Assembly (NCBI RefSeq): GCF_963678635.1
Contig: NC_087066.1
Location: 58,608,312-58,672,311, forward strand
Source of the DNA: Symsagittifera roscoffensis
Lineage: Eukaryota; Xenacoelomorpha; Acoela; Convolutidae
Direction of reading: 5' to 3'
Length of the DNA stretch: 64,000 bases
The notes beneath the pieces are model-generated. The model searched no databases and was not told the DNA's origin. It worked only from the letters and a program-made list of their open reading frames with translations. Of this stretch, positions 27,666-41,755 are shown one piece after another. Every line of letters begins with the position of its first letter. Within the stretch, counting starts at the first letter, position 1. Position numbers and translations under genes: made by a program.

Positions 27666-28448
27666 TCTTTTTAGGAAATAAGCGGGACCCATCATGTAAA
27701 CTACTTTTGTCACGGGACCAAACAAGTAAACTAATACCATCGCATATTCCAATCAAAATCCTCGGAAATTTCTAGATACGGAAGAATAAAGTATAACGTG
27801 AATTGTTTGTAAAAATAAGTGATAATCACTAGTTTCCCCGAAGTATTTTTTGATAATTGGCAGATGTACAACACGTTATAACAAGAAACAAATCGATATC
27901 AATTGACGAACATAAATCAACGTTTAACAAGAAAAAAAACAATTTATTCATTAACAATCAAGATTTAAAATGAAGTGTGCGTCATTTTTAACAAAAGAGG
28001 TTAAGACTTTCATTCATCTTAGCACGTTTTGTGCATCTTCAGGTTTTTCAAATCTGAACTTTCTGTACAAAGCGTTAAAATTGTAAATTCAAACAAACGT
28101 TTTCGGACATTTGATCAAAGATCATAAAATGATCAAATATCATAGAGTGTCACACACGTCGTTATTTCAAAACTTGAAAAATTTAACCAATCACAACTTC
28201 ACAATTATTACTAAAATCATGTAACAAATATTATATAACAATTTTATTCACAAGTCACAAATTTCTAAATTTTCCAATTTCTTTTTAATTTTACTATTTC
28301 GTTTTGTCGCTAATTTCATGCTAACATGTGAGTTGTTTCAATATTCTTTGTTTTAGACAAAATTTTTCGATTCTGGAACTACAGACTTAGTGTCAGCTCC
28401 CTACTTCTAAACTCATCGCGCCTGCTCGGTTATCTTGCAATTAACCTC

Positions 28449-30716
28449 CTACTTACCGCTATCACTACCACACCGCCTTATAAGCTGTCCAACTGAAGTA
28501 TCCTCTTTTCGGTGAATCTCAATCCTTGTGAGGAGATGTCCGACCGTCTGACCAACATTGATGGATTTGCACCCACAACATTCAAGTTTGTACACCACTT
28601 TCGATTTCAGTTCACTGGTAAAGGAGGATTCTAAAGAGGGTCTACAAGTTTTTCATGTCCTTGTCATGAAAATTATGTGCGCATCGTTGACATCGCGCAT
28701 TTTTTTCTGCTACTGTCTGACTGTGATTCTCCCGATAAGAAATCACCAAGATGGGTGGTGAATCGCTGCTATAATCACAGGGCTTCCTTTTCTCAGCCAT
28801 CTTTTTTTCTGTGTTTTTTCCATTCCCCGATTATCTTTTCAAGGAATTGCGACGCAACCCCCGAAAACCAACTTTCCGGATATTGTTTATCCAAATATTG
28901 TTTGCGATTGATTTCCATCGTTTTATCATAATCTATCCATGCGGACGTACTGCGGGATACCTTGTTAAGTGTTCCTTCAATCACACTTCTCTTGTTTTAA
29001 ATAGGCACTAAAAATTTAAATTTTTTTATGATACCTGTATCTGTTGGTTTCTGATACCATCTACAGTTAATTCTCCTGTTTTTGTCAGTACTAAGTTGTA
29101 ACTCCAAAAATGCCAATTTACCAGAAGTGTTTGGTGTCTCTTTTATGAATGTAAATTTGGATGTAGTAAGTTTGCTGCCCTAGCACCTCATCAGTATCAC
29201 CATCCACTGTTCGCACTATACCGTCAATGTAATGGAGAAAAAATTTAGTTTGCCGCACTGACTTGTTTTTTCCCCTATCGTGATGCATTTACTCTAATAC
29301 CAGACGATTTCACTTATATTTCGATGCTCATAACCTGATACATCACCGCATTTTAAGTGACACTAGTTTGAACAGCATTCAATTTCCACACCTTTTGACC
29401 TGTACGTAACCTTCTTATTGCCTTCGAGACATATTCCAGTAAGATCTCTTTTGGGCATAAAAATTTCGGTATATCCCTCGATAGTGCAGTTTCGTACTAC
29501 TTCAGCCAAAAATTTGCTAAAATATTAGCAAGAGTTGCCCCCTTGCCAAACAATTTTTCTGAATGCACCATGTTTCATTTCACTTGAAATGACTTGACTA
29601 ACTGCCATGTTCAATAGTCTTTTCATGGTTTTTCTAGCAATTGATGGTGGTTCATCTTGTTCAAACAGCTTTCTCAGAGCTATGTCTTTTGCTTCTTCGA
29701 GTGGAAATTTTGTATCCAAACTTTTGACATCTAGAGATATCGCAATTTTAATGGGCTCAAGACTATTGCTCTCCAAGACTCCTCTTGCTTCTAGAGAGTT
29801 GGTTTCGATGTTTGCGCCCTGAATTTTCTCAAAAAACATTGCAAGAACCTTGTTTAGGTTATAATAAGAGCTACCAGGCAATGAGAGAACCGGTCTCAGT
29901 GGGCAATGCTCTTCATATACCTTCGCCAACTCATAAAACCTGGCGGGCTGCCACCCAGTAGACCTCATCCTTGTGTAGAGAATGACACTTATTCGTCTAT
30001 TCTCCATAGCCAACAGTTCCTTATTGATATCTTTTTCTATCTTCAGAACAATCGAATCACTTGTTTCTTTGCTTCGCTGAACTAATTTGAATCTAATAAA
30101 TCCGATAACTTTTTCTCGTAGGTCTCCTTCCGCATTACACAAAAACCCACGCCCTTGTCCTACGGTACCGCAGCTAATCCCCTACTCTTCAGATACTTTC
30201 GGGCTTTGTCAACGCCCTCGTCAGATGGTGCTTGTTTGACCCTATTAGCATAGGCGTTTGCCACTGTTTCGATCTCACAAAGGGCTTCCCCTGGGACTTT
30301 TTGAGATCCGAAAGAAAGATGTTAAAATCGGCGAGAAAGTGTGTCTCATTAAGTTCATCCCTGACAGGATGTTTCGACCCTAATGCCAGCTCATGTTCTA
30401 CCCAATTTCGTAAATCAAGATCATTAAGAGCTTTTACCGAACCCTCATTTTGCTTCCTTAGAGGTCGATGTTGCCTTTCTGATAGTTTCATTAGTTTCTC
30501 TTAATGGGTCTCTTTAACTGTTGTTGTTTGTTTTTGTTCCCTGAGACTTAATTTTTTCATCACCAAATGCCAAAACTTCTCATCCACAAACCTCTGTACA
30601 ACGCCTTTGGCCCTTTCTAGTTTGCCCCCGACGTTTTTATCAGCTGTGCTTGCCTTGTTAATCTCCGTTCTTAGACGTTTTGTCTGAAAACTTTGTGCCA
30701 CATGGTTCGAAAACAC
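28449..30716 (-). pseudogene. Penelope-like retroelement, decayed (RT plus GIY-YIG)
   Basis: A broken copy of a Penelope-like element on the minus strand. Recognisable in order: an N-terminal part (from about 30716); LALGSKHPVRDELNETHFLADF (about 30395-30330); DKGVGFCVMRKET (about 30160-30120), preceded by an in-frame TAG near 30160; RT motifs LRPVLSLPGSSYYNL and ISLDVKSLDTKFPLEEA (about 29900-29680); an RT active site reading YIDG at 29231-29220 where YxDD is expected; KLAFLEL and CRWYQKPTDTG (about 29110-29040); VIEGTLNKVSRSTSAW; and a GIY-YIG endonuclease start, VYKLECCGCKSINVGQT (about 28600-28540). Frames change several times. It is inactive by the stop, the frameshifts and the lost catalytic Asp. 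It shares the orientation of the host gene. Confidence 0.85.
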
Positions 30717-30827
30717 CCCATATTACTATTATTTTTGTTCAGTAGATAAAAATCATCAAATCCATCGGAGATGGATCAACCCTTTCTCTCAACTTCCACT
30801 TTCTGATTATCTGAAATGAATCTGATG

Positions 30828-31160
30828 TTAATTTGAGTTTAACACAGATAATTTCGGGAAGCTAAAATTGTTGAAAATTAGTGACACTTTTTCCCCGAGA
30901 CCCCTCTGGGTTCCTATCTCCGGACGAAGAGCTAACTTCTCTTCGACCAAGAAGGGTAGGAAAATCTTGCCAATAGCCCTGTTGGTTCTCGGGAATCGCT
31001 CAGTAACGATTGTAGCTGTACAATCATTACAACTCGGAGTGTTCTCCCGAAAGTATCGTTGACTACAATTTGGGCATTTGCTGTATCTGTTCTCCGTCTT
31101 GTTTTGATCAGCGAAAACGTTTCGATCTGATTTTCGCGCTTTCTCAGTGGTTGCAAAATT
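30828..31160 (-). CDS. ORF fragment with zinc-ribbon-like motif
   Basis: A 110-codon minus-strand frame directly upstream of the Penelope-like remnant. It reads KCPNCSQRYFRENTPSCNDC, a CX2CX11CX2C arrangement typical of zinc ribbons, followed by a basic/hydrophobic stretch. It is closed by a stop at 30828 and has no clear start. It may be the 5' part of the same element or an unrelated fragment. Codon content is more protein-like than its surroundings, but I do not recognise the family. Confidence 0.35.
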   Translation of the reverse strand, partial: NFATTEKARKSDRNVFADQNKTENRYSKCPNCSQRYFRENTPSCNDCTATIVTERFPRTNRAIGKIFLPFLVEEKLALRPEIGTQRGLGEKVSLIFNNFSFPKLSVLNSN

Positions 31161-33949
31161 TCAAGGTCGTGACGTTACTTTATTTTTAAATGATTTTTCG
31201 TCACTCCAAATTGACCTCTCCTAATACATTCAAATGAACAATTAACACCACTAATCGATCAAAACAGCCAATTTTGCCATTACACTGTTCCAAATGAAAA
31301 TTCGTTGATGAACTGCAATTTAGGTCATTCTAGTCGAATGATAGAATTATTTACGTCAAAATATTTGATATTTTCTAGATATAAAAGAATAAAGTATCAC
31401 GTGGATAGAAGTAAAAAAAAAGTCGGACGGTTGGGAATCGAGCCAACCAGAGGTTGAGAAAACAATCAACTGCACAAAATAAACTGGAGTTGAAAGGTAA
31501 AATATTGAACTGCTATGAGACTACGGGTTTATCAATAACTGATAAAAAGCTTCGCTTTTGTTACCTTTTGTAAAAATGAGACTCTACTGTATTAGATACT
31601 ATAGTGACCTGAGCGTAAGGTTGAGTCGTCATTAAGTTAAGTTGTACAGCAAACAAAGGGTCGAGTTCAAAATAGTTCTTATTTCGAAGATATCGTCCCT
31701 CCTATGACAGAAAGTAAAATTTGACATAATCGGCGAAACCCCCTCCCCCCACCCCCAAATCGGAACTAAGAAAGCTATGGTTATGGAATTCAGAGGAGCG
31801 ATACTAGAGATGATTTGACAAGGGCAAGCGAAAACGGGACGCCTCAGACTTTTGCGGGGTAAGTGATAACGGTCCCGGAAGTGTAAATGGCCCTCTCAGA
31901 ACACGGAAACTAGCGGCGTCACTGGGCTCATGTTTTAGTATGTTGTAGGCCCAGCTGAGGGAAGTTGAATTTTGGAACCCAGACTCCCAGGAACTCCACT
32001 TCCGGTTTTATGCCTTCAGTAAACAAACCCACACCTAACTTCCGGAAGTCCTTTTTAGACCTCCAATGATCACAGGAGCTGACTTTTGGAGGGATGATAG
32101 GTAAAGTCAAAATACTTATTGTATTATAATTTGAACCAAATCCAGTGGTTGAGTCGGAAGTTAGAAGCAGTTGAAAAAACACCCCTTCGGACCGGAATTA
32201 AGCAATTAACGCAAAATAATGAAGTCTGGCATAATAATTTTATTGCAGCAATCGACACAAGATACAAACCCGAAAAAAGACCCCATATGAGTGAAAACCC
32301 TCCGGCGACTCCTTCCGGTGTTATTAGCCTTTTTTCGGAAAAAACGATAATGGAAAATAGAAATGGTATAACTTGTGAATGGAACTTGGATGGAACTTGG
32401 TAGATAGGACCCCAATAGGATTTTGAACCCAAATATGGAAGTTTGGCCCGGGGTGACCACTGGGTTATCTTATGTTGACCTTTGGGCATTTTGACCCCAA
32501 AATTGCATAGAAAACACCAAGGGTAACACCGGAAACTAGCGTCTTCCCCAGCCTAACCCCTGGAAATGAGAATGGGTCCCCTTGCTAAAAGTTGGGAGAA
32601 AAACTCATATATTGGGAAGTAGAGCAGAAGCTGATAGAGATATAGTTTTATAAAGCAACCTTGATGTAGGAGAGTTAATTCAAAAAGGAATTCGTTAACA
32701 ATAGGGCCAGTTTAGCTTGGTGAATGATCTATTAATAGCAATTCAACGAGACTAAAGAAAAGTAGTCCCAGAGGAAATTGATGGTAATAGGACTGGAGCA
32801 TGAGAAATAGGTATCCTAAATAGTATGAACAGACGGGGAATTTACTTGGCTCTCCGGAGGTGACTTTTTAGTTTAATTTGATCCCTAATAGACAAACTAC
32901 GATCCCCTGATAGCTAGAAGATCGGGGTTGGAATATAGTTCAGATCTAAATTTTACATGCTTGGAATGAATTAGCTACCCATGAAAAGGGTCTCCACCTA
33001 CCCTTGGGAGGTCGGAACGTTAACGGGATAATTAAAATAAAGACCTTGAGAGGGTCACTGAGTAAACATAGCATGGGTTGGAGGTTGAGTTGAACTGGAG
33101 GGCTGAAGTCACTGAGGTCAGGAATTAGCTGATTAGAATTGTATGCCATTTGTTTGCTTGGTCTAATTGTGACACCTACCGCATACTGGGTTATCTATTA
33201 AGCGTGAAAAGATTGATAAAAGAAAGCGAACTTGGCACGTGGCAGAGTTGACAGGGGGAGGGATATAGTCTTAAACATGCGGGGACGGATGATTTAAGCG
33301 GATAGCAGGACTGATAGGGAATAGCATGACTTAACTAAAGCTAAGTGTAAAGAAAAATAAGGAATGGGAGGGTACCGGAGAACCTGTAAGAGTTATAACA
33401 GTTGTTAGCTACTCTTAAGAAAAGTTGGTTCTCAGTCAGAGTATGAGAACAATTATAGCAAAAACAGTAGATAGGTGGTTCTCATCAGAGATTCTTTAGA
33501 GAGAGAGAGAATAGATTAGTATTAGTGACATTAGTGAAAGTTAAAAAGCAAGTGGGAAATTGTGCAGATAAATCGCAGACTTTTCGTTTTGATTTGATTA
33601 TTAGATTATAGACTGGCCACTCAGATCCTTCTGTAATTGGACGTATAATTATTTGAAAATTTTAACATTGGAAATTCTTGCGATTGTATCGAAAAGACAA
33701 GACAGCCGGACGAGCAATACACAAGAAGGAGCAAACAACATAATACAATACAGAATAGTTGCCACCAAAATGACCCTATATGGATTGTAGATAGTAATGA
33801 ATCACGGTCGCCCCGCTGAATTCACTGCCCAAAGGACGATCTTGCGGTGTCGTTAGGAAAGAGAGAACGAACCTAGAGAAGCAATCCCCTAAACCTACAC
33901 CTTCGCTCTATAAAGAAAACAATTCTATGGAAGTAGTTTTATCAATAAT
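31161..33949. other. Intronic stretch, no gene seen
   Basis: About 2.8 kb, somewhat richer in G than the rest of intron 3. It contains one tRNA-like relic (31412-31475) and a GAGAGAGA tract near 33500. The frames present are short, on both strands, and carry no recognisable motif. Confidence 0.5.
31412..31475 (-). repeat. tRNA-like (SINE head) sequence with T-run
   Basis: The minus strand holds GGTTGGCTCGATTCCCAACC (31448-31429), a paired T-arm-like hairpin with B-box character, followed by CGTCCGAC and a run of nine T. A weak A-box lies upstream. It resembles the relic at 2928-3003 in having a T-run just after the B-box. Confidence 0.35.
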
Positions 33950-36900
33950 AAAGCAGAGTGCACAGGCAGCGTTCGCAACCTGTATTGCAAAGGGATTCTC
34001 TGCTTAAGAAAACTTCTTTCACTGGGTTCTTTTTTCACTGGGCAGTGACGTGCTCGAGTTCCTACAGAGTTTATTTAGAAAAAACTCAGTGCTAGCGCCA
34101 GTAGTACCATTCACTTCAAAAGATGTTGCTTGGAAAACATTCCCATCATTATTTTCTAGGAATGTTCAACATCTCGTAGGGTTTTTCTAGTGTTTAATTT
34201 TGTTATTTAAGAGCTAACTGAATTTTGGGTTGTTTTATGGAATGAAACCTCACATTGAGTAAGCAAACTCAGCTTTCGAATACTACTTTTGTTCACAGGC
34301 GACGCACAACTTGAGAAAAAAAACATAAACGAAATGAATTGAAACTATTCGCAACTAGCCTAAATGTTGTGGTAAACAAAATCAAAAGATGTTCTCTGTT
34401 TGATGTTGGTCGAGCATCTTCGAGGAATTTCAGACAGGTCTGTCAAGTAGGCCTCTGGTCTAGGCAAAAGAGTTCCTGGCCTGGGTAGTGGGTTGGTGCG
34501 CCACTGGACCTTTTGTGCTCGGGTGAGGTTAATCCTTGCTAAAGGGTTTTCTTGAGTTTTTTGATATTATAACCTAGTTATCTTCCACTTCATCTATAGA
34601 ACTCCAAGCTTTTAAATACAGGTTTGTTCAGTCCATTGTACCCCTTTAATTTCTTTCAGTCAATTTTCTTTGTCTAACTAAATAAACATGCAAGGCAAGG
34701 AGAGAAGTCAAACAAATTAAAAATGTTCTTTCTTATCTCCTATAAGCGGTGGCAATTTTGATATAATTAAGGAAACAAAAAAATTTTTTAACATTCTTGG
34801 ATGCAAATTAGAGCGTTATTCCTTGCCTTCATTTTTTGTATAACGTTCTTGGAACCGATCACATGAAGAAAAAATTTTCTAAATTCTATGAAAGAAAGTT
34901 ATTTTTAAAACATTACCAATTTTGTTTTTCTCATAATTTTTCCGACTCAAATTGATGCTTAGGATTGTTAAACATCGCTTAGGTTTTCTTATTGTGATTA
35001 ATTTTTTGCATTTCAGTACTTAATTGAGTTATGATTGTTTTATGAGGTAAAGCATCGCATCGATCAAACAAATTAAAATTTTGAAAAATATCTTTTATAC
35101 ACAGGCAACAATCCACATTCTTTTCGAAACTAAAAAAAAATGGAAAAGACCGTTGCTAGTCTTACTGTTGTTATAAACGGATTAAATGGATGCGGTAAGT
35201 TTGATTTTTGTTGAGCGACCCTCGCAAAATTTCAAGAGGTCCGTCAAGTAGGTCTCTGGTCAGTCCTGAAAAAACAATACATGATCTGAGGATGCCGCGG
35301 TGCGCCACTGGTTTTCTGAACTCGGGTGAGACTGTTCGTCGCTTGAGAGTTTTACTCATTTTTTCGTTGATTTTTAGTTTAACGCTCACCCAGAACAATT
35401 TTCGAGCAAAAAATAAAGCTAATCAGCAGCAAAAACAATGAGAAAAAAATACAGAGAGGAATAAGGTTTAATGTATCAGATAATAAATTTGGATTCTGAA
35501 AATTTGGTACCCTTGTACTGCAAACTTTAAGCACCAAAAAAGAGGTGAATTGAAAACTCATTAGCGGACGGAAATCGTTGATATTGTTTTTTTTAATCGG
35601 TTCCAAACATTTGAATTAGTTCTTAAATCTACATTAAGAAGACAAAATTTTCGAAGCTATAATTTTGTTTTTTTTTGGAATAAAATTTTTTTTCTCGTGA
35701 AATAGATGCACGCCTAAGATCAACTGCCATCTGCAATACGCTCAAACTAATCGCAACTGGAACCAAGGATCTTGCAAAGCTACAATTTTTTTTGATGATT
35801 TCAGCTGGAATGTTGTACTATATGAGCTGAAATTACTGCACAATCCTGTAGAAACTTGATAGAGTGTAATGACAAATCCCATTAAACCTTTCTTTTTCGT
35901 TTAAGTTTTGATACTTCATTAACGTCTTTGATTTGAGAAATTAGGAGGTGATTAAACTATACTTAATGCGCTTACAGTAAATCAAATTGTTTTTTCGTCA
36001 GAAATTGCTTCGACATGTCAGAAGACGGAACAAAACAACACGACAGACTGAACAGGACAGATGCCAGTCGATAAACTTGAGAGTAAACTAAAAATCTAAA
36101 CGTTTGGTTTTTAGATAAGGAAAACAAGTCAACGACTATACGACAGTGCTCCGAGACATTAAAATAAACTGCAATTGAACCGTATGTCTTAGAGATTAAA
36201 TGTTTTAAGAACCCTGTGCAAATTTCGAGCAGAGGAAAAAAGCTGATCAGCAGCAAAAACAAGGAGAAAAAATACAGAGAACAGTAAGTTTGCCGCTGCG
36301 GATGATAAATTTGGGTTCTAGAAAATTAGTATCTAAGCACCAAAAAGTAGCTGATTTGAAAACCCCAAACGCGGACGGAAATTGTTGATAGAGTTTTTGT
36401 AAATGGGCACAAGTTCTGAAAATTGCTAACTAAATTCTTAAATCCACATTAAGAAAAAGACAAAATACTCGAAGCGTTGAGTTCTTTTTTGAAGCAAAAA
36501 CTATTTTTCTCATGAAATAGATGCAAGCCTAAGATCAATTTCTTTCGACAACACGCTCAGACGAATCACAACTGGCTGCACTGGAAGCAATGATTTTGCA
36601 AATTTACAATTATTTTTGGAAGTTCTCAGCTGCAATATGGTATTAAATGAGATGACACTGCTGCACAACCGTGTAGGATTTTGATAGAGCGCAATGACAA
36701 CCCCAATTAACTTTTTTTAAGTTTAGACTTTGATATTTCATAAATGTCGCCTAATTGAGAAACTAAATTGAAACAAGTTTTTTCAAATCGCCTGGAGATG
36801 AAAAATTATACTCATTGCGCCTACAGTAAATCGAATTGCTTTTTCTACAGACATTCCATCATTATGTCGGAGGATGGAACACAACAAACAGACGGACGGA

Positions 36901-39479
36901 ACACGACAGTTTCTAGTCATGAAATTAAAGAGCAAACTAAATTTTCGGTATTTGAATTTAAAAAATTTGACACCGACAATAATATAGTGTTCTGAGAACT
37001 TAAAATATACTGCAATTGACCAAAAAGTCAGAATTAAGCGTATAAAAAGGTTACTTACGGTTTCGAGGATCAACCACAAGTTCGCAGTTCAAAACAACCT
37101 TAGGTCAAACTTACGACAAAATAATGGCTAAAAAAATTGAATCCAAAGTATGAATTTGTAATCCTATGGGCGATTTGTGTCCCAAAGCTCAATGAAAAAA
37201 GAGCTAAAAATTATGGCTTGGTTGAAGTTTTTGTGCTCGGTAAGTTTTTTTAAAGTTTAAAAAATGTCAATTTTGATCATTTTTGTTTCGGTTGTCTACC
37301 TTATTCAACATGCAAAGCAATGAGAGAAATGAAACAAACAAAATAGAATCTCAATTATCGTTCCATAAGCTATCGCAATTTTTTTGATAGCTTATGGGAC
37401 AGTTTTAAGTTTAAATTCAAATAAGTTTTAATTTTTAGCTTTCTGGTTTTGTAAATGTGAGAGTTATTCATTACTTTCATTATTTGTATAAATTTCATGG
37501 AACAGATCACATGATGAAAAGTTTTCTAAAATTAATTTAAAAATTTAATTTTGAGGATTGTTTTTTTTAAAAAACAAATTGCAATTGTATGATTAGCCAT
37601 TTTTATGAGTTTCTCGTAAGTTTCCAGACTCATATTCATGTTTAGGAAAGTTAATCATCTTTTAGGGTTTTTTGTCGTATCTTTTTCGCATTTTAAATTG
37701 TTTTATAATTGTTTCATGGATTATATTTGTTTCATGGATTCAAAATTCATTTTTCTATAAGCTGTCGCAATTTGTTTTTGCGATAGCTTTTTGAAAGAAA
37801 ATAATGAAGTCTAACTTATGGATTTTTTATTTAGGAAGGTTATTCATAACCTTAAGTTTTTGTATAAGGTTCATGGTACAGATCACATGATGAAGACTTT
37901 TTCTCAAACTCATAAAAAACGATAATTTTGATGACTGTTCTTAAAAAAATTCCCAATTTTATGAATTTTTTTGAGTTTCAGTCTCAAATTGATGTTTAGA
38001 AACATTAAGCGTTGCTAAGGATTATTTTTTCTTGTGTATATTTTTTCCACTTCAGAACTGAATTGTTTTATAATTGCTTCATATAGTAACACATTGATGG
38101 ACTAAACAAAATCAGCTCTCAAAAACTATCTTTTAAACACAGGCGGCGCACCACATGCAACTCAACACAAACAAAATAATTTGGAAATAAGTCGCAAGTA
38201 GTCTTTCTGTTGTGATAAACGTATTATATTGATGCGATAAGTTTGATTTTTGTCAAGTCCTCGAGAGATTTCAGACAAGTCCGTCATTTACGTCGCTAGT
38301 CCACCCTGGAATAAATTTCATGCCTGAACTCGGTTGAGATTGTTCCTCGCTTGAGAATTTTTTGAGTTTTCTCTTCAAATAATATTATAAAAACTTTCGA
38401 CTCATCTATGGCGTCTCCGTCAGTTTTCTTTTTATTTGATCAAACGTCACTTCTAGTCAATTTTTATATTGTCTATTTAATTGAACTTGCAAGGCAATGA
38501 GAAAAGTCAAACGAAATAAAAAAATTATTACTCATCTTTCTATGGGCTGTGGTAATCTTTCTTTGGGATAAGAACTTGAATTTCATATTTTTGTTTCGGT
38601 CAAATAAAGCGTTATTCTTAACTTTAATTTTTGTATAATGTTCATGGAACAGATCAAATGAAATTAATATTATCTTAAAGTCATCCAATTTTTAAGAGTA
38701 TTTTTAAAAAACTCGCAATTTTATGATTTTTTTTATCACAGTTCATGATACTATCTTAGATTTTCAGATTCAAATTGATGTTTGTGAATGAAACTTTGCT
38801 GAGGGTTTTTTTTCTTGCGTATAGTTTTTGCATTTTAGAACTAAATTGCTTCTAGGAGTAAGCAAAGTAAAACATTGAAAACTATCTCTTATACCCAGGC
38901 GACGCATCACATGCAAATCAAAACAAACAAAAAAAGTTGAAATGAGATAACCAATTATACTCATTGCGCCTACAGTACACCGAACTGCTTTTTCCACCGA
39001 TTTTGTATAGTCATGTCAGAAGACGGAACATAACAAGACGACAGACGGAATACGACAGACGCTAGTCATTAAACTTGAGAGCAAACTAAACGTTTAGCTT
39101 TTAGATTTAAAAAAAATCTAGCCAACGAATATCAGATGGTGCTCCCAGACCTTAAAGCACACTGTAATTGAAACAAAAATAAGGCTTGAGCGTGTAAAAA
39201 AGCAAAATTTAACCTAATTAGAGATCAATTTCAAAAATTTTTTATAAAAAATTAAACCCAAAGGATGAATTTGTAGCCATAGGCTTCCCTCAAGGCGAGT
39301 GTTGTCACAAAAAAGTGCTCAATGAAAAAATTGCTTGAATGGAAAAATGTCATGATTGGTTGTGTTTTTTAAAAAATTGGCAAATTGCCAAAACTTCTCC
39401 ATTTTTTACGTACAAGTACATGTGTTTTGCAGGTACCTCAAAAAACTTACAGGTACGTCAAGTTAGTATCTAAATTAAA

Positions 39480-41755
39480 GAAAAAAATTCAAGCCCGATT
39501 TGTCTGGTGACACGCCGCTGGACCTTCTGAGCTCGGGTAAACTTTTTTTGAGTTTTTTTGAAATTTAAAAAAAAAAATTTTTTCGACCTATTCATAGAAT
39601 CGCGAACCCTCAATTATGGCATATTTCAGTTCCTTGTGCCCATCAGTAAATTTTTCAATTGATTAAACATCAATTCTAAACAATTTTCTTTTTGATTGTC
39701 TAACTAACTGAAAATTGTTTTATAATTGTTTCATGGAATATATTTGTTTTATGGATTCAAGTTTCATTTTTCTATAAGCTTTCGCAATCTGTTTTTGCGA
39801 TAGGTTTTTGAAAGAAAATAATGAAGTCTAACTTATGGATTTTTTATTTAGGAAGGTTATTCATAACCTTAAGTTTTTGTATAAGGTTCATGGTACAGAT
39901 CACATGATGAAGACTTTTTCTCAAACTCATAAAAAACGATAATTTTGATGACTGTTCTTAAAAAAATTCCCAATTTTAAGATTTTTTTGAATTTCAGTCT
40001 CAAATTGATGTTTATGAACATTAAGCGTTGCTCAGGATTATTTTTTCTTGTGTATAATTTTTACACTTTAGAACTAAATTGTTTTATAGTTGCTTCATAT
40101 AGTAAAACATGGATGTACTAAATAAAATCAGCTCTCAAAAACTATCTTTTAAACACAAGCGGCGCACCACATGCAACTCAACACAAACAAAATAATTAGG
40201 AAATAAATCGCAAGTAGTCTTTCTGTTGTGATAAACGTATTATATTGATGCGTTAAGTTTGATTTTTGTCAAGTCCTCGAGAGATTTCTGAGAAGTCCGT
40301 CATGTACGTCGCTAGTCCACCCTTGAATAAATTTCATGCCTGAACTCGGTTGAGATTGTTCCTCGCTTGACACTTTTTTGAGTTTTCTCTTCAAATATTA
40401 TTATAAAAACTTTCGACTCATCTATGGTATCTCCGTCAGTTTTCTTTTTATATGATCAAACGTCAATTCTAGAAAATCGATACATTTTTTTACGTCAAGT
40501 AAGTATCTAATCCAAAGAAAAAAATTTCAAGCCCGATCTGTCTGGTGACGCGCCGTTGGACCTTCTGAGCTCGGGTGAGACTTTTTTGAATTTTTTTGAA
40601 ACATTTTTTAAAATAACTTTCGACCTATCTATAGAATCGCAAACACTTAATTATCGCATAGTTCAGTTCCTTGTGCCCATCAGTAAATTTTTCAATTGAT
40701 TAAACATCAATTCTAAACAATTTTCTTTTTGATTGGCTAACTAACTGAAAATTGTTTTATAAATGTTTCATGGAATATATTTGTTTTATGGATTCAAGTT
40801 TTATTTTTCTATAAGTTTTCGCAATCTGTTTTTGCAATAGGTTTTTGAAAGAAAATACTGAAGTCTAACTTATGGATTTTTTAATTATGAAGGTTATTCA
40901 TAACCTTAACTTTTTGTATGAGGTTCGTGTCACAGATCACATAATGAAGACTTTTTCTCAAACTCATAAAAAACAATAATTTCGATGACTGTTCTTAAGA
41001 AATTCCCAATTTTAAGATTTTTTTGAATTTCAGTCTCAAATTGATGTTTATGAACATTAAGCGTTGCTCAGGATTATTTTTTCTTGTGTATATTTTTTAC
41101 ACTTTAGAACTAAATTGTTTTATAGTTGCTTCATATAGTAAAACATGGATGGACTAAATAAAATCAGCTCTCAAAAACTATCTTTTAAACACAAGCGGCG
41201 CACCACATGCAACTCAACACAAACAAAATAATTAGGAAATAAATCGCAAGTAGTCTTTCTGTTGTGATAAACGTATTATATTGATGCGTTAAGTTTGATT
41301 TTTGTCAAGTCCTCGAGAGATTTCTGAGAAGTCCGTCATGTACGTCGCTAGTCCACCCTTGAATAAATTTCATGCCTGAACTCGGTTGAGATTGTTCCTC
41401 GCTTGACACTTTTTTGAGTTTTCTCTTCAAATATTATTATAAAAACTTTCGACTCATCTATGGTATCTCCGTCAGTTTTCTTTTTATTTGATCAAACGTC
41501 AATTCTAGAAAATCGATACATTTTTTTACAACAAGTAAGTATCTAATCCAAAGAAAAAAATTTCAAGCCCGATCTGTCTGGTGACGCGCCGTTGGACCTT
41601 CTGAGCTCGGGTGAGACTTTTTTGAATTTTTTTGAAACATTTTTTAAAATAACTTTCGACCTATCTATAGAATCGCAAACACTTAATTATCGCATAGTTC
41701 AGTTCCTTGTGCCCATCAGTTATCTTTTAAATTGATTAAACATCAATTCTAAACA
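39480..41755. repeat. 1.04-kb tandem duplication within the array
   Basis: A unit of about 1037 bp is repeated a little over twice. For example, the GCCCGATYTGTCTGGTGACRC block lies near 39494, 40531 and 41567, and AAGTCCTCGAGAGATTTC lies near 40271 and 41307. The two full copies are nearly identical, much closer than other copies in the array (for instance 37700-38470), so this is the newest duplication. Confidence 0.88.

Noticed and set aside
32124-32489. Minus-strand 121-aa frame
   Set aside because: No recognisable motif, overlapped by an equally long frame on the other strand; likely chance.
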